A stretch of DNA of 64,000 bases from DASUPK01 sp963695805 (lineage in GTDB: Bacteria > Actinomycetota > Thermoleophilia > Solirubrobacterales > 70-9): contig CAVOHV010000001.1 in NCBI GenBank assembly GCA_963695805.1, positions 62,001-126,000 of the forward strand. The letters run 5' to 3'. The position numbers and the translations under genes are program-made. This document shows, one piece after another, positions 40,460 through 48,340 of the stretch (position 1 is its first letter; every line of letters begins with the position of its first letter). Below the pieces are notes generated by a model. The model had not been told where the DNA came from and did not search any database. It saw only the letters and a list, made by a program, of their open reading frames with translations.

Positions 40460-40867
40460 ATGTCGGAGGAGAACGTCGAGATCGTGCGGGGCGTCTATGA
40501 CGCCTGGCAACGGGGCGACTTTGAAGCCGCGTTAGAGCCCTTCCACGAGGACGTCGAGTGGTTTGGCCCGCCGGATATCTCCCGCGCGGGCGGCGGCGGA
40601 GTTGCGCGCGGGCACGAGGGCGTTAGCCGTTCGATCGGTCGCTGGATGGGCGCATGGGGTGAACTCCGCTTCGAGCTTCGCGACCTGATCGATTTCGGCG
40701 ACGAGGTGCTGGCTGAAGGTTGGCAACAGGGACGCGGCCGGGGGAGCGGAGTCGAGGTCTCAGAGGAAATCTTCAGCGTCTGGACTCTCCGAGCGGGCAA
40801 GATCGTCCGGCAGCGGATGTTTCGCGACAGAGCACAGGCCCTCGAAGCCGTCGGCCTTTCGAAGTAG
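40460..40867 (+). CDS. SnoaL/NTF2-like protein
   Basis: A 135-residue cone-fold protein beginning MSEENVEIVRGVYDAWQRGDFE and ending ALEAVGLSK. The SnoaL-like superfamily includes polyketide cyclases, isomerases and ligand-binding proteins; here no catalytic set can be assigned. WFGPPDI, a Gly-rich turn (RAGGGGVARGHEG) and VWTLRAGKIVRQRMF mark the fold's strands. It is one of six similar genes in the window (30241, 40460, 42568, 43325, 43733, 44144). It lies 41 bp after the cupredoxin gene. Confidence 0.85.
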   Translation: MSEENVEIVRGVYDAWQRGDFEAALEPFHEDVEWFGPPDISRAGGGGVARGHEGVSRSIGRWMGAWGELRFELRDLIDFGDEVLAEGWQQGRGRGSGVEVSEEIFSVWTLRAGKIVRQRMFRDRAQALEAVGLSK

Positions 40868-41010
40868 GCCGACATACGAGGAAGCCCGGCGCTGGGCGTC
40901 CCTTCCGCCACTGTGCGACTCGGCACACCGGACTCGCAACGTGCTGACTCCCACAGGGGGAGGACTCCCGGCGGGGAAGATGGGCCCACGCGAGGAGAAG
41001 GGAGTTGAAG

Positions 41011-41420
41011 ATGACGGATCTCTCGAGTGAGTCAATGATGGTGGCGGCGGTGCGTTCCCGGCGTTGGCGCCTGAAGCTCGCGTTGGCGGCGGCGCTGGCG
41101 ACGATGGTGCTGGTGGCGCCGACGGCCCCGCTCGTCCGGCAGGCGCCGGGGCGGGCGCGGGGCTCGCGGAACTGGTCCAGGGACCAGGCGGCGTCTCGAC
41201 GACTTCGGCGACCCCTCCGGCCACGGGTGACGTCGTGCTGCGCCGTGACGGGTCGAAGGCCGATCCCTTCGTCGCAGACCTAGCCCCGACCGGGGCCCCC
41301 GCAGCCGACGGCTTCGACTGGGGAGACGCGGCGGTCGGCGTCGGCGCCGGCATGATCGTGAGTCTGCTCGGGATCGCCGCGATCGGTGCCTATGGAGGGC
41401 GCCCCGCGCGAACCGCCTAG
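41011..41420 (+). pseudogene. Exported, C-terminally anchored protein gene with frameshift
   Basis: ATG 41011 (GGGAG 6 bases upstream) opens a frame with a signal-like segment, WRLKLALAAALATMVLVAP, that turns into Arg-rich sequence at about 41140 and stops at 41283. The +2 frame from about 41140 instead reads GLAELVQGPGGVSTTSATPP, then ADGFDWGDAAVGVGAGMIVS, a helix and a short Arg tail, ending 41420. FDWGDAxxGxG plus a terminal helix is a familiar actinobacterial surface-protein ending. Together they form one secreted, membrane-anchored protein of about 136 residues broken by an indel in the GC-rich run 41139-41165. Confidence 0.6.
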
Positions 41421-41448
41421 CTTGCGGCAAAGCCCAGCCTCAAGAAAC

Positions 41449-41478
41449 TCCAAGGGCCCTCTGTCGAGGGCCCTTGGA
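41449..41478. terminator. Bidirectional hairpin terminator
   Basis: Perfect 13-bp stem TCCAAGGGCCCTC / GAGGGCCCTTGGA with loop TGTC, between the ends of two convergent genes. It can serve both strands. Confidence 0.75.
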
Positions 41479-41542
41479 ATTCCCGAGAGCTCGTCTGCGG
41501 GGTCACCGTTCGCGCCGTCAGCTTTCGGCGCGACGGGCGAAC

Positions 41543-42367
41543 TCAGACGTGTTGCGCGAGCCAGTCGTGGACTTCGCCGATGCGCCCCGCCACCACCGCT
41601 AGGTGTCCTTCGTGATCGCACAGCTCGGCTTCTGCCCCCGGAATGGTGTCCGCGAGCCAGCGGGCGTGTACGAACGGCACAAAGCGATCCTCCAGACCGT
41701 GCCATACCTTCACGGGGATCGAAATCGAAGCCGGATCGAAGCCCCACGCCGAGTGGGACACGGCGATGTCGTCGTCGGTCCAGCCGTCGATGCTGGACGC
41801 CAGTGCGACCTGGGCCGCTCGGTGCAGCCAGACGCCGAATTCGCCGTGGAGCACCGCGCCATCGGATGCGGACTTCCCTGCCGACCACTGCTCGGCTAGC
41901 TCGCGGGCGTTCATTGCCAGAAGCTCCTCCCGCTGCTGCTCGCCCTGCCGCTCCCATTTGGCGCAATCGGACAGGAAGAGCTCATAGTCCTCCCGATCTT
42001 CGTCAGAGCTACCCGCTAAGAAGTCCAGCCCGGGCGCATCGAACGGAGCGGGCGAGCCAATTGTCGCCACAGCCGCCACCAGATCGTCAAGCAACGCGCC
42101 GCAAGCGAGCGCGTGGGGACCACCACCTGAGAAGCCCCAGACGACGCATCGCTCGAAACCCAGGACCTCACTGAGCCTGCGCACGTCAGCTGCGCAATCA
42201 GCCACCGTCCGCCCTAGCTGTCTCGACGAGCCGCGATAGCCCGGCCGGTCGTAGGTGATCAACGTCAAGCCTCGGCCGGCTGCGTCCTGAACCCAGTCGT
42301 GGTACAGCAGGCCCGCGTTGGGCGAGCCGACTTGGACGAGCACCACGCGACGGCCGTCGCCGGCCAC
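41543..42367 (-). CDS. Alpha/beta hydrolase
   Basis: A hydrolase of 274 residues as written. The nucleophile Ser is in VWGFSGGGPHAL (about 90), the acid Asp probably in WHGLEDRFVP (about 225) and the His in CDHEGHLAV (about 250). VQVGSPNAGLLY carries the oxyanion-hole turn. The substrate is unknown. GTG 42367 is the first standard start codon. The frame continues upstream with HTRHVDTADGRRLHAE, which looks like the normal family beginning, but no ATG, GTG or TTG precedes it, so the original start may be lost or non-standard. It is convergent with the frameshifted gene at 41011. Confidence 0.82.
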   Translation of the reverse strand: MAGDGRRVVLVQVGSPNAGLLYHDWVQDAAGRGLTLITYDRPGYRGSSRQLGRTVADCAADVRRLSEVLGFERCVVWGFSGGGPHALACGALLDDLVAAVATIGSPAPFDAPGLDFLAGSSDEDREDYELFLSDCAKWERQGEQQREELLAMNARELAEQWSAGKSASDGAVLHGEFGVWLHRAAQVALASSIDGWTDDDIAVSHSAWGFDPASISIPVKVWHGLEDRFVPFVHARWLADTIPGAEAELCDHEGHLAVVAGRIGEVHDWLAQHV

Positions 42368-42567
42368 CTCCGCGTGCAGCCGGCGCCCATCCGCAGTGTC
42401 AACGTGCCTCGTGTGCGCTAACTCCGGATGGGTGCCATGTGCGCTCAGAGCAAGACACTCTCAGATCCGCTTGGGAGCCCGAAGCCGGCTTCCCACGTGT
42501 CGCTTCGCTACGAACGACGACCGGCAGCCGGGTGCGGCCTGTTCGGCCGCGAGATAGTGGGCGGGCG

Positions 42568-42960
42568 ATGTCCGAGGAGAACGTCGAGTTGGTACGTGAG
42601 AGCTACGTGACTCCCGGTGCATTATTCACGAGTTGGTCCGAGCGGATGGCACCGAAGGTCGAGTTCGATTTCACCGCGGCGTATCCCGACCGGCCCGTGA
42701 TGCGAGGGATTGAGGAGCTGCGGAGATTCCGCGAGGAAGGGCCTTGGGCGGAGCTGAGGTTCGATCCCGAGCGCTTTGTCGACGTCGATGATGAGCGCGT
42801 ACTCGTCTTGGTCAGGGTCCACGCCGAGGGGAAGGGGAGTGGCGTACCGGTCGAGCTTCGAAACGCTCACGAGTACACGATCCGCGACGGCATGTTGGTT
42901 CGGTTCAAGGTCTATGGCGACCGAGCCGAGGCCCTCGAAGCCGGCGGACTGTCGGAGTAG
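42568..42960 (+). CDS. SnoaL/NTF2-like protein
   Basis: A 130-residue member of the local SnoaL-like family, starting MSEENVELVRESYVTPGALF and ending AEALEAGGLSE. Conserved strands are KVEFDFTAAYPDRPVMRGIEEL (in part) and VLVLVRVHAEGKGSGVPVELRNAHEY (in part). The ATG is preceded by GGGCGGGCG rather than by a clear ribosome-binding site. It is the first gene of the cluster running to 44542, separated from the next by a small membrane protein gene. Role unknown: ligand binding or small-molecule conversion. Confidence 0.85.
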   Translation: MSEENVELVRESYVTPGALFTSWSERMAPKVEFDFTAAYPDRPVMRGIEELRRFREEGPWAELRFDPERFVDVDDERVLVLVRVHAEGKGSGVPVELRNAHEYTIRDGMLVRFKVYGDRAEALEAGGLSE

Positions 42961-43057
42961 GCGGCTCGGCAAAGTCCGTTTCCTCGCACAGAGCCACCCG
43001 GTGGTCTGACCTTCTGAATCGCCATCTCGACCGTCCCACAATCCGACCCTGCTCCCG

Positions 43058-43321
43058 GTGCCTAAGATCGGCGCCGTGCTCGTGCTGATCGGCCTCATTC
43101 TGCTCGGAGTTGCCGCCACTGCCCTCGCGTCCGTGGTGGTGCTGCGCCAACGCGAGGCGGGCGAAGCGCGGAAGGTGCAAGACCTCTACCCGGAAGGGAG
43201 CGAGAGGGCGGTCTACGAGACGCTCTACGGAAAGCGCTCGACGACGGTATCCGCCCCGGTGCCCGTACAGCGATCACCAGAAGCCGATCTGGATAGTCCC
43301 CAGGGTGGATTGCGGGAGTAG
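43058..43321 (+). CDS. Small single-helix membrane protein inside the SnoaL cluster
   Basis: An 87-residue protein starting at GTG 43058. One helix (about 4-28, IGAVLVLIGLILLGVAATAL) precedes a charged tail with LRQREAGEARKVQDLYPEG. The last codons, GGLRE-stop, and the following TAGGCGATG are the same as those ending SnoaL-like genes in this array. It looks as if an unrelated frame was joined to the 3' end of a SnoaL-like gene. The GGGAG in its last two codons is the ribosome-binding site of the next gene. Function unknown. Confidence 0.55.
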   Translation: MPKIGAVLVLIGLILLGVAATALASVVVLRQREAGEARKVQDLYPEGSERAVYETLYGKRSTTVSAPVPVQRSPEADLDSPQGGLRE

Positions 43322-43324
43322 GCG

Positions 43325-43729
43325 ATGCCGGAGGAGAACGTCGAGGCGGCGAAACTCGCTGTTGCGGCTTTCAACCGGGGAGACTTTGAGGGCTTGGAGG
43401 AGCTCTACGCCGCAGATGCCGTGCTCCAAGACCTGCAGAACGCTCCTGATCAGCCGGTGACGGTTGAGGGCGTTCAGGCGATTCGACAGACCCTGAATCT
43501 GTGGGCGGCCGCCTTCGACGAGCTGCGCGTTGATATCGAGGAATACATCGATGGCCCGGACGCCGTGATCTGCGCGGCGCATTGGCAGGGGCAGGGCAAG
43601 ACGAGCGGCATCTCGATCGATGTCCACCAGTTCGACCTCTACGAGTTCCGCGACGGAAGGGTCATCCGAGCGGTCCTCGGCTTCAGATCCAAGAACGATG
43701 CGCTCGAAGCCGCCGGGCTTCAGGAGTAA
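43325..43729 (+). CDS. SnoaL/NTF2-like protein
   Basis: A 134-residue protein beginning MPEENVEAAKLAVAAFNRGD and ending DALEAAGLQE. VLQDLQNAPDQPVTVEGVQAI (in part), VICAAHWQGQGKTSG and FDLYEFRDGRVIRAVLGF mark the SnoaL-like strands. This copy is more divergent in the first half than its neighbours. GGGAG in the end of the upstream gene serves as its ribosome-binding site. Its own last codons (CAGGAGTAA) do the same for the next gene, 3 bp downstream. Confidence 0.86.
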   Translation: MPEENVEAAKLAVAAFNRGDFEGLEELYAADAVLQDLQNAPDQPVTVEGVQAIRQTLNLWAAAFDELRVDIEEYIDGPDAVICAAHWQGQGKTSGISIDVHQFDLYEFRDGRVIRAVLGFRSKNDALEAAGLQE

Positions 43730-43732
43730 GCG

Positions 43733-44140
43733 ATGTCGGAGGAGAACGTGGCGCTGGCACAAAAGGCCATCGACGCTGTCAACCGCGGCGACTTCGACGC
43801 CTTGCTGGCCTTCCTCAGCCCTGATGTCGTGTGGGAGGCCCTTGAAGGTGTCACTGGGATTGGTGAGCTCTACCGCGGGCGGGCAGGGGTGCGAGAGTGG
43901 ATCGAGCTGATGTGGGAAAACGCGGAGGAGGGCGTCCACATCGAGATCGGGCAGATAGCGGACTTGGGTGATGACCGGGTCTTCATCGCCGTGGTTATCA
44001 CGGCACGCCGGAGGGGCAGCGGCATGCCGCTCGAATACCGCACCTGGCAGATCGTCTGGTTCGCGGACGGCCTGATTTCGAGACGTCAAGCCTTCTGGAC
44101 CCGTGCCGAAGCCCTCAAAACCGCCGGACTGCGGGAGTAG
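43733..44140 (+). CDS. SnoaL/NTF2-like protein
   Basis: A 135-residue protein starting MSEENVALAQKAIDAVNRGDFD and ending AEALKTAGLRE (the start quoted in part by motif). VVWEALEGVTGIGELYRGR and VFIAVVITARRRGSGMPLEYR (in part) are typical of limonene-epoxide-hydrolase/ketosteroid-isomerase-like folds, but no catalytic residues can be assigned with confidence. It is the middle gene of a tight tandem of three, each separated by 3 bp, with the start region nearly identical in DNA to its neighbours, which implies recent duplication. Confidence 0.87.
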   Translation: MSEENVALAQKAIDAVNRGDFDALLAFLSPDVVWEALEGVTGIGELYRGRAGVREWIELMWENAEEGVHIEIGQIADLGDDRVFIAVVITARRRGSGMPLEYRTWQIVWFADGLISRRQAFWTRAEALKTAGLRE

Positions 44141-44143
44141 GCG

Positions 44144-44542
44144 ATGTCGGAGGAGAACGTCGAGGTCGTTCTGGATCAGTGGGATGCGTGGAGCGACGGA
44201 AACCTGGACAGGTGGGCACAGGCCTGGGACCCCGAGGTGGTCGTAGTTGCCCCGAAGGGTTGGCCCGAGGGAGACGTCGAGCGGGGCCTCGAAGCCTGGA
44301 GGCGTCAGGCCCAACGTTTGCGGCATACCTGGGCGGAGGCGCGGATCGAGGTTGACGAGATTCGGGATGTAGAAGATCGGGTGCTTGCTCGGATTCGCTA
44401 CGTGACGGTTGGAGGGGACACCGGCATCCCCTTTGAGACGCCCATGGGCGTTGTCTTCCTCCTCAGCGAGCGAAAGATCAGGCGGGCGTATTTCGGCTGG
44501 ACGATGGCCGACGCCCTCGAAGCCGCCGGGCTGCCGGAGTAG
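44144..44542 (+). CDS. SnoaL/NTF2-like protein, last gene of the array
   Basis: A 132-residue protein beginning MSEENVEVVLDQWDAWSDGN and ending ADALEAAGLPE. VVVVAPKGWPEGDVERGLEAW (in part) and YVTVGGDTGIPFETPMGVVFLL (in part) are the central strands. The ribosome-binding site GGGAG lies in the final codons of the previous gene. A strong hairpin terminator follows 24 bases after its stop, so the transcript of the cluster ends here. Confidence 0.87.
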   Translation: MSEENVEVVLDQWDAWSDGNLDRWAQAWDPEVVVVAPKGWPEGDVERGLEAWRRQAQRLRHTWAEARIEVDEIRDVEDRVLARIRYVTVGGDTGIPFETPMGVVFLLSERKIRRAYFGWTMADALEAAGLPE

Positions 44543-44565
44543 CGAGCCTCTGGACTCAGCCATAG

Positions 44566-44595
44566 AGAAACGGCCCTCCGAAGAGGGCCGTTTCT
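44566..44595 (+). terminator. Hairpin terminator of the SnoaL-like gene array
   Basis: Perfect 13-bp stem AGAAACGGCCCTC / GAGGGCCGTTTCT with a CGAA tetraloop. It is well placed 24 bases after the last SnoaL-like gene. Confidence 0.8.
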
Positions 44596-44658
44596 GGGGT
44601 ACTACAGGGAGGAGAGATATGTTTTGCTGCTGTGTTGTCTGTGGGAGGTAGCCGGTAC

Positions 44659-45021
44659 TCAGGCTCCGAGTGGACGACTGAACCGCGTTGAGGCGGTCAG
44701 CGTCATGTGAGCGGAGCCGAACCCGGCCAAAAAGACTGTTGCGACGTAGTCGCCCCCGATTCCGGCCAGCACCGCCGCCGCGATGGTCGCGCCGGCCAGC
44801 GTGTAGTCGAGCCCGGCGTGGGCACTCAGCGGCACATTTCCACGAGTGCTGTCGCCGTAGACGGAGGTCGCGAGACCGATCAGCAGGACGCCGAGCGCGA
44901 TGCTGAGACCGCCCGCCAGGTAGTCGAAGCCGAGCGCGAACGGCGCCACGATCAGCAGCGGCGCGGCCAGCACCTCGAGGGCAGCATGGACGTTGATCGG
45001 TATCGCTCTGAAGAGACTCAT
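44659..45021 (-). CDS. Small four-helix membrane protein
   Basis: A 120-residue protein with helices at about 8-28, 32-52, 60-82 and 90-108. It starts MSLFRAIPINVHAALEVLAAP at ATG 45021. Conserved-looking polar residues are in NVPLSAHAGLDY and SAHMTLTASTRF. I do not recognise a named family with confidence; it resembles small SPW-repeat-like membrane proteins in size and layout but lacks the SPW motif. It is divergent from tlyA. Confidence 0.6.
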   Translation of the reverse strand: MSLFRAIPINVHAALEVLAAPLLIVAPFALGFDYLAGGLSIALGVLLIGLATSVYGDSTRGNVPLSAHAGLDYTLAGATIAAAVLAGIGGDYVATVFLAGFGSAHMTLTASTRFSRPLGA

Positions 45022-45131
45022 CGCGAAACCAGGGTACGAACGTATGTGCGATTCGTGTGTGAGGGCGATCACAGTCCAAGCTGCGATCGGATTGCCGCTC
45101 CGGGCGCAGCGGCGCTTGTACGGTTCGCCGC

Positions 45132-45914
45132 GTGACCCGTCGTCGCGCCGATACGCTGCTCGCCGACCGCGGCCTCGCGCCGTCGCGCACCGCAGCCGCC
45201 GCCACCGTCCGCGCCGGGCGGGTGCGCCTTGGGAAGGACGGGTCCACGATCGAAAAGCCGAGCGAGCTGGTCCCGGAGGACGCCGAGCTCTTGGTCGAAG
45301 AGGGGGAGGAGTTCGTCTCGCGAGGCGGGATCAAGCTCAACAACGCCCTCGACGAGCTTTCCGTCGCGGTCGAGGATCGCCTGGCGCTGGACGTCGGCGC
45401 CTCGACCGGGGGGTTCACGGATTGCCTGCTGCAGCGCGGCGCGCGGATGGTGATCGCGGTCGACGTCGGCTACGGGCAGCTCGACTGGAGCCTGCGGCAG
45501 GACTCTCGCGTTCTGGTCATGGAGCGGCTCAATGCCAGGTACCTGGGCGATTCGTTCCTGCCCTTTCGGCCCGAGCTGATCACGGTGGACGTCGCCTTCA
45601 TCTCTCTGGCGATGGTGATGCCTTCGATCGTCACCACCGCGGCCGATGAGTTCGACCTACTGGGCCTCGTCAAGCCGCAATTCGAGCTCGGCAAGGAGAA
45701 GGTCGGGAAGGGGGGCGTCGTTCGCGATGCCGGCGACCGCCGCGACGCGATTCGCCGGGTGGCCGAGGCCGCGCAGCAGGAGGGGCTGATCGTCCGCGGG
45801 CTGGCCTCGTCCGGACTGCCGGGCCCGAAGGGGAATCGCGAGACCTTCGTCTGGGCCGCGCGCAGCGGGGAGGCGATCGACCTCGACGCCGCACTTAGGG
45901 AGGTCGAGCCGTGA
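45132..45914 (+). CDS. tlyA: TlyA-family rRNA methyltransferase (S4 + FtsJ domains)
   Basis: A 260-residue protein with an N-terminal S4 RNA-binding domain (RADTLLADRGLAPSRTAAAATVRAGRV, in part) and an FtsJ-type methyltransferase domain. The SAM motif is ALDVGASTGGFTDCLLQRGA (about 80-99), with Lys and Asp in GLVKPQFELGKEKVGKGGVV. Actinobacterial TlyA 2'-O-methylates 16S and 23S rRNA and influences capreomycin sensitivity. GTG 45132 start; overlaps nadK by 4 bp (GTGA). The order tlyA-nadK-recN is the usual actinobacterial one. Confidence 0.93.
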   Translation: MTRRRADTLLADRGLAPSRTAAAATVRAGRVRLGKDGSTIEKPSELVPEDAELLVEEGEEFVSRGGIKLNNALDELSVAVEDRLALDVGASTGGFTDCLLQRGARMVIAVDVGYGQLDWSLRQDSRVLVMERLNARYLGDSFLPFRPELITVDVAFISLAMVMPSIVTTAADEFDLLGLVKPQFELGKEKVGKGGVVRDAGDRRDAIRRVAEAAQQEGLIVRGLASSGLPGPKGNRETFVWAARSGEAIDLDAALREVEP

Positions 45915-46762
45915 CCGTGACGGTGAAGCGCGCGATGCTGATCACGCCCGTGCATCCGGAGCGCGCCGAGAAGGCGGTCGCCACCGCGGCCGAGGCGGCG
46001 AGGGCGGCGGGCGTACAGCTCGTCTCGACCGCTGACGAGCAGGAGAAGCACGCGGTGGCCGCGGCGCACATCGAGAAGGTGGCCGACGGTGAGCAACCCG
46101 ACGTCTGCCTGGTCCTCGGCGGAGACGGCAGCATTCTCTACGCGCTCCGTCACTTCGCCCACACGGGCGTCCCTGTTTTCGGCATCAACTTCGGCACGAT
46201 CGGGTTCCTGGCCGCCGTCGAGCGCGCCGATCTCGCGAGTGGTCTCGAGAGGGTGTTCAGCGGCGACTTCGAGGTGATGGACATGCCCGCGCTGACGGTG
46301 GACCTGCCCATCGACCATCGGGCGGCCCTCAACGACGTCAGCTTCCTGCGTCAGCCGCGCGGCCGGGTCGCCGAGCTCTCCTACACGATCGGCGATGAGG
46401 AGGTCGGCAACGTCCGCTGCGACGGGCTGGTCGCCGCGACTCCGGCCGGGTCGACCGGCTACAACCTCGCCAACAACGGCCCGATCCTGGCCTGGGGCGT
46501 GAAGGGGTTTGTGGTCAGCTTCATCGCCCCTCACACGCTCGCTGCGCGGGCACTCGTGGTCGCGCCGGACGACGCGCTCATCGTGCGCAACGCCGCCGGC
46601 CGGGAGGCGGTCGAGATCTCGCTGGACGGCGCGCCCGCCGGGAAGCTCGAGGCGGGCGCGGAGCTCGAGATGCGCTTCGAGGAATCGGTCAGCAAGCTGG
46701 CGCAGCTGCCGGGCACGAACTTCTACCACCGCATCCGCGAGAAGTTCGGGAAGCTCGCCTAG
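45911..46762 (+). CDS. nadK: NAD kinase
   Basis: A 283-residue ATP/polyphosphate NAD kinase making NADP. The GGDGS motif is in LVLGGDGSILYALRHF (about 69-84). The second signature is VRCDGLVAATPAGSTGYNLAN (about 170-190, in part) and the C-terminal VSLDGAP-like strand (EISLDGAPAGKLEAG) is present. The start GTG overlaps the tlyA stop. It is the only NADP-forming enzyme in the window. Confidence 0.95.
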   Translation: MTVTVKRAMLITPVHPERAEKAVATAAEAARAAGVQLVSTADEQEKHAVAAAHIEKVADGEQPDVCLVLGGDGSILYALRHFAHTGVPVFGINFGTIGFLAAVERADLASGLERVFSGDFEVMDMPALTVDLPIDHRAALNDVSFLRQPRGRVAELSYTIGDEEVGNVRCDGLVAATPAGSTGYNLANNGPILAWGVKGFVVSFIAPHTLAARALVVAPDDALIVRNAAGREAVEISLDGAPAGKLEAGAELEMRFEESVSKLAQLPGTNFYHRIREKFGKLA

Positions 46763-46775
46763 CTAGTCTCCGGGC

Positions 46776-48308
46776 ATGGAGCGCAAGTGGTGGAGCCTGC
46801 TCGCGGTCTGTCTGGCGACGTTCATGTTGCTGCTCGACATCACCGTCGTCAACGTCGCGCTCCCGGACATCCAGAAGGAACTCCACACCGACCTCACCGG
46901 GCTCCAGTGGGTCGTCGACGCGTACACGCTGACCCTCGCCGCCTTCACCCTGACCATGGGCGCGCTCGCCGACCGCTTCGGCCGCCGCCGGCTGTTCGTG
47001 ATCGGGGTCGCGCTCTTCACCCTCGCTTCGCTGCTCTGCGGGCTGGCCACCAACGCCACCTTCCTGCACCTGGCGCGCGGACTGCAGGGAATCGGGGGCG
47101 CGGCGATGTTCGCGACCTCGCTGGCCCTGATCGCCCAGGAGTTCCAGGGCCCCGAGCGCGGCACTGCGATCGCCGCCTGGGGCGCGACGATCGGCGGCGC
47201 GGTCGCGGTCGGGCCGCTGGTCGGCGGGGCTCTGACTGACGGGTTCGGCTGGGAGTGGATCTTCTTCGTCAACGTCCCGATCGGGATCGGCACCGTGATC
47301 CTGGCCCAGACTCAGGCTGGCGAGTCGCGCGATCCCGAGGCCAAGAGCGTCGACTGGGCGGGCCTGATCACCTTCTCGCTCGGGCTCTTCGCTCTGATCT
47401 TCGGCCTGCTGCGGGGCAACGCCGAGGGCTGGGGCAGCGCTCAGATCGTCGGCTCTCTGGTCGGCGCGGCGGTCCTGCTGGTGGCGTTCGTGATCTTCGA
47501 GTGGCGGCAGGACCACGCGATGTTCGACCTCAGCCTCTTCCGAAAGCCCGCCTTCTCGGGCGTCTCCTACGGCACCTTCGCGATCGGCGCCGGGATGTTC
47601 GCGATGTTCCTCTACATCACGATCTACATGCAGAGCGTGATCGGGATGACGCCGCTCGAGGCCGGTGTCCGCTTCCTGCCGCTGACCCTCTTTGCGTTCA
47701 TCGTGCCGCTCGTCACCCGCAACCTTGTCTCGAAGATCCCGGCGCGGGTCCCGCTGACGATCGGGCTGGCGCTGGTCGGCCTCGGCCTTCTGCTGATGCG
47801 CGGCGCCAAGCCCGACTCGGAGTGGACAACTCTGCTCGCCGGGTTCATCGTCAGCGGCGTCGGAATCGGGCTCTCCAACCCGTCGATCGCCTCGACCGCG
47901 CTCGGGGTGGTGCCCGCCGCGCGATCGGGCATGGCCTCGGGGATCAACAACACGATGCGGATCGCCGGCGTCGCGACGGGGATCGCGGCGCTCGGGGCGG
48001 TTTTCCAGAGCAAGATCACCGATTCGCTCCACACACTGCTGCCACAGGCGCCGAGCGGATTCGCTGAGGGCGTTGCCGCCAGCGGCACGCAGGCGGCGAA
48101 CCAGGCACCTCCGCAGTTCCATGACCAGGCCGTCCAAGCGGCGGGCGTCGCGTTCACCGACGCCTTCAACGACATCCTTCTGATCGGAGCGCTGATCCTG
48201 TTCAGCGGCGCGCTCGCGGCCTTCGCACTGGTGCGCCAGAGGGACTTCGTCCCGCATGGCTCGCCACAGCAGGCGGAGACCGAGGCGGGAGAGCCCGCCG
48301 CCGCTTAA
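46776..48308 (+). CDS. MFS transporter, DHA2 (EmrB/QacA) family
   Basis: A 510-residue 14-helix exporter. It shows the canonical DHA2 beginning MLLLDITVVNVALPDIQKEL, motif A GALADRFGRRRLF, and GPLVGGALTDGFGWEWIFFVNVP. It probably exports drugs or other amphipathic molecules with proton antiport. It sits 13 bp after nadK and 32 bp before recN, inserted within an otherwise conserved housekeeping block. The C-terminal 30 residues are polar (HGSPQQAETEAGEP) and not conserved in the family. Confidence 0.93.
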   Translation: MERKWWSLLAVCLATFMLLLDITVVNVALPDIQKELHTDLTGLQWVVDAYTLTLAAFTLTMGALADRFGRRRLFVIGVALFTLASLLCGLATNATFLHLARGLQGIGGAAMFATSLALIAQEFQGPERGTAIAAWGATIGGAVAVGPLVGGALTDGFGWEWIFFVNVPIGIGTVILAQTQAGESRDPEAKSVDWAGLITFSLGLFALIFGLLRGNAEGWGSAQIVGSLVGAAVLLVAFVIFEWRQDHAMFDLSLFRKPAFSGVSYGTFAIGAGMFAMFLYITIYMQSVIGMTPLEAGVRFLPLTLFAFIVPLVTRNLVSKIPARVPLTIGLALVGLGLLLMRGAKPDSEWTTLLAGFIVSGVGIGLSNPSIASTALGVVPAARSGMASGINNTMRIAGVATGIAALGAVFQSKITDSLHTLLPQAPSGFAEGVAASGTQAANQAPPQFHDQAVQAAGVAFTDAFNDILLIGALILFSGALAAFALVRQRDFVPHGSPQQAETEAGEPAAA

Positions 48309-48340
48309 TCCGTCGGGGCTCCTCGTTAGAACGGGGTCCG

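Noticed and set aside
43274..45418. Open minus-strand frame of about 714 codons across the SnoaL-like array
   Set aside because: It is antisense to five well-supported genes, has low-complexity composition and no domain; long antisense frames are expected in high-GC DNA.
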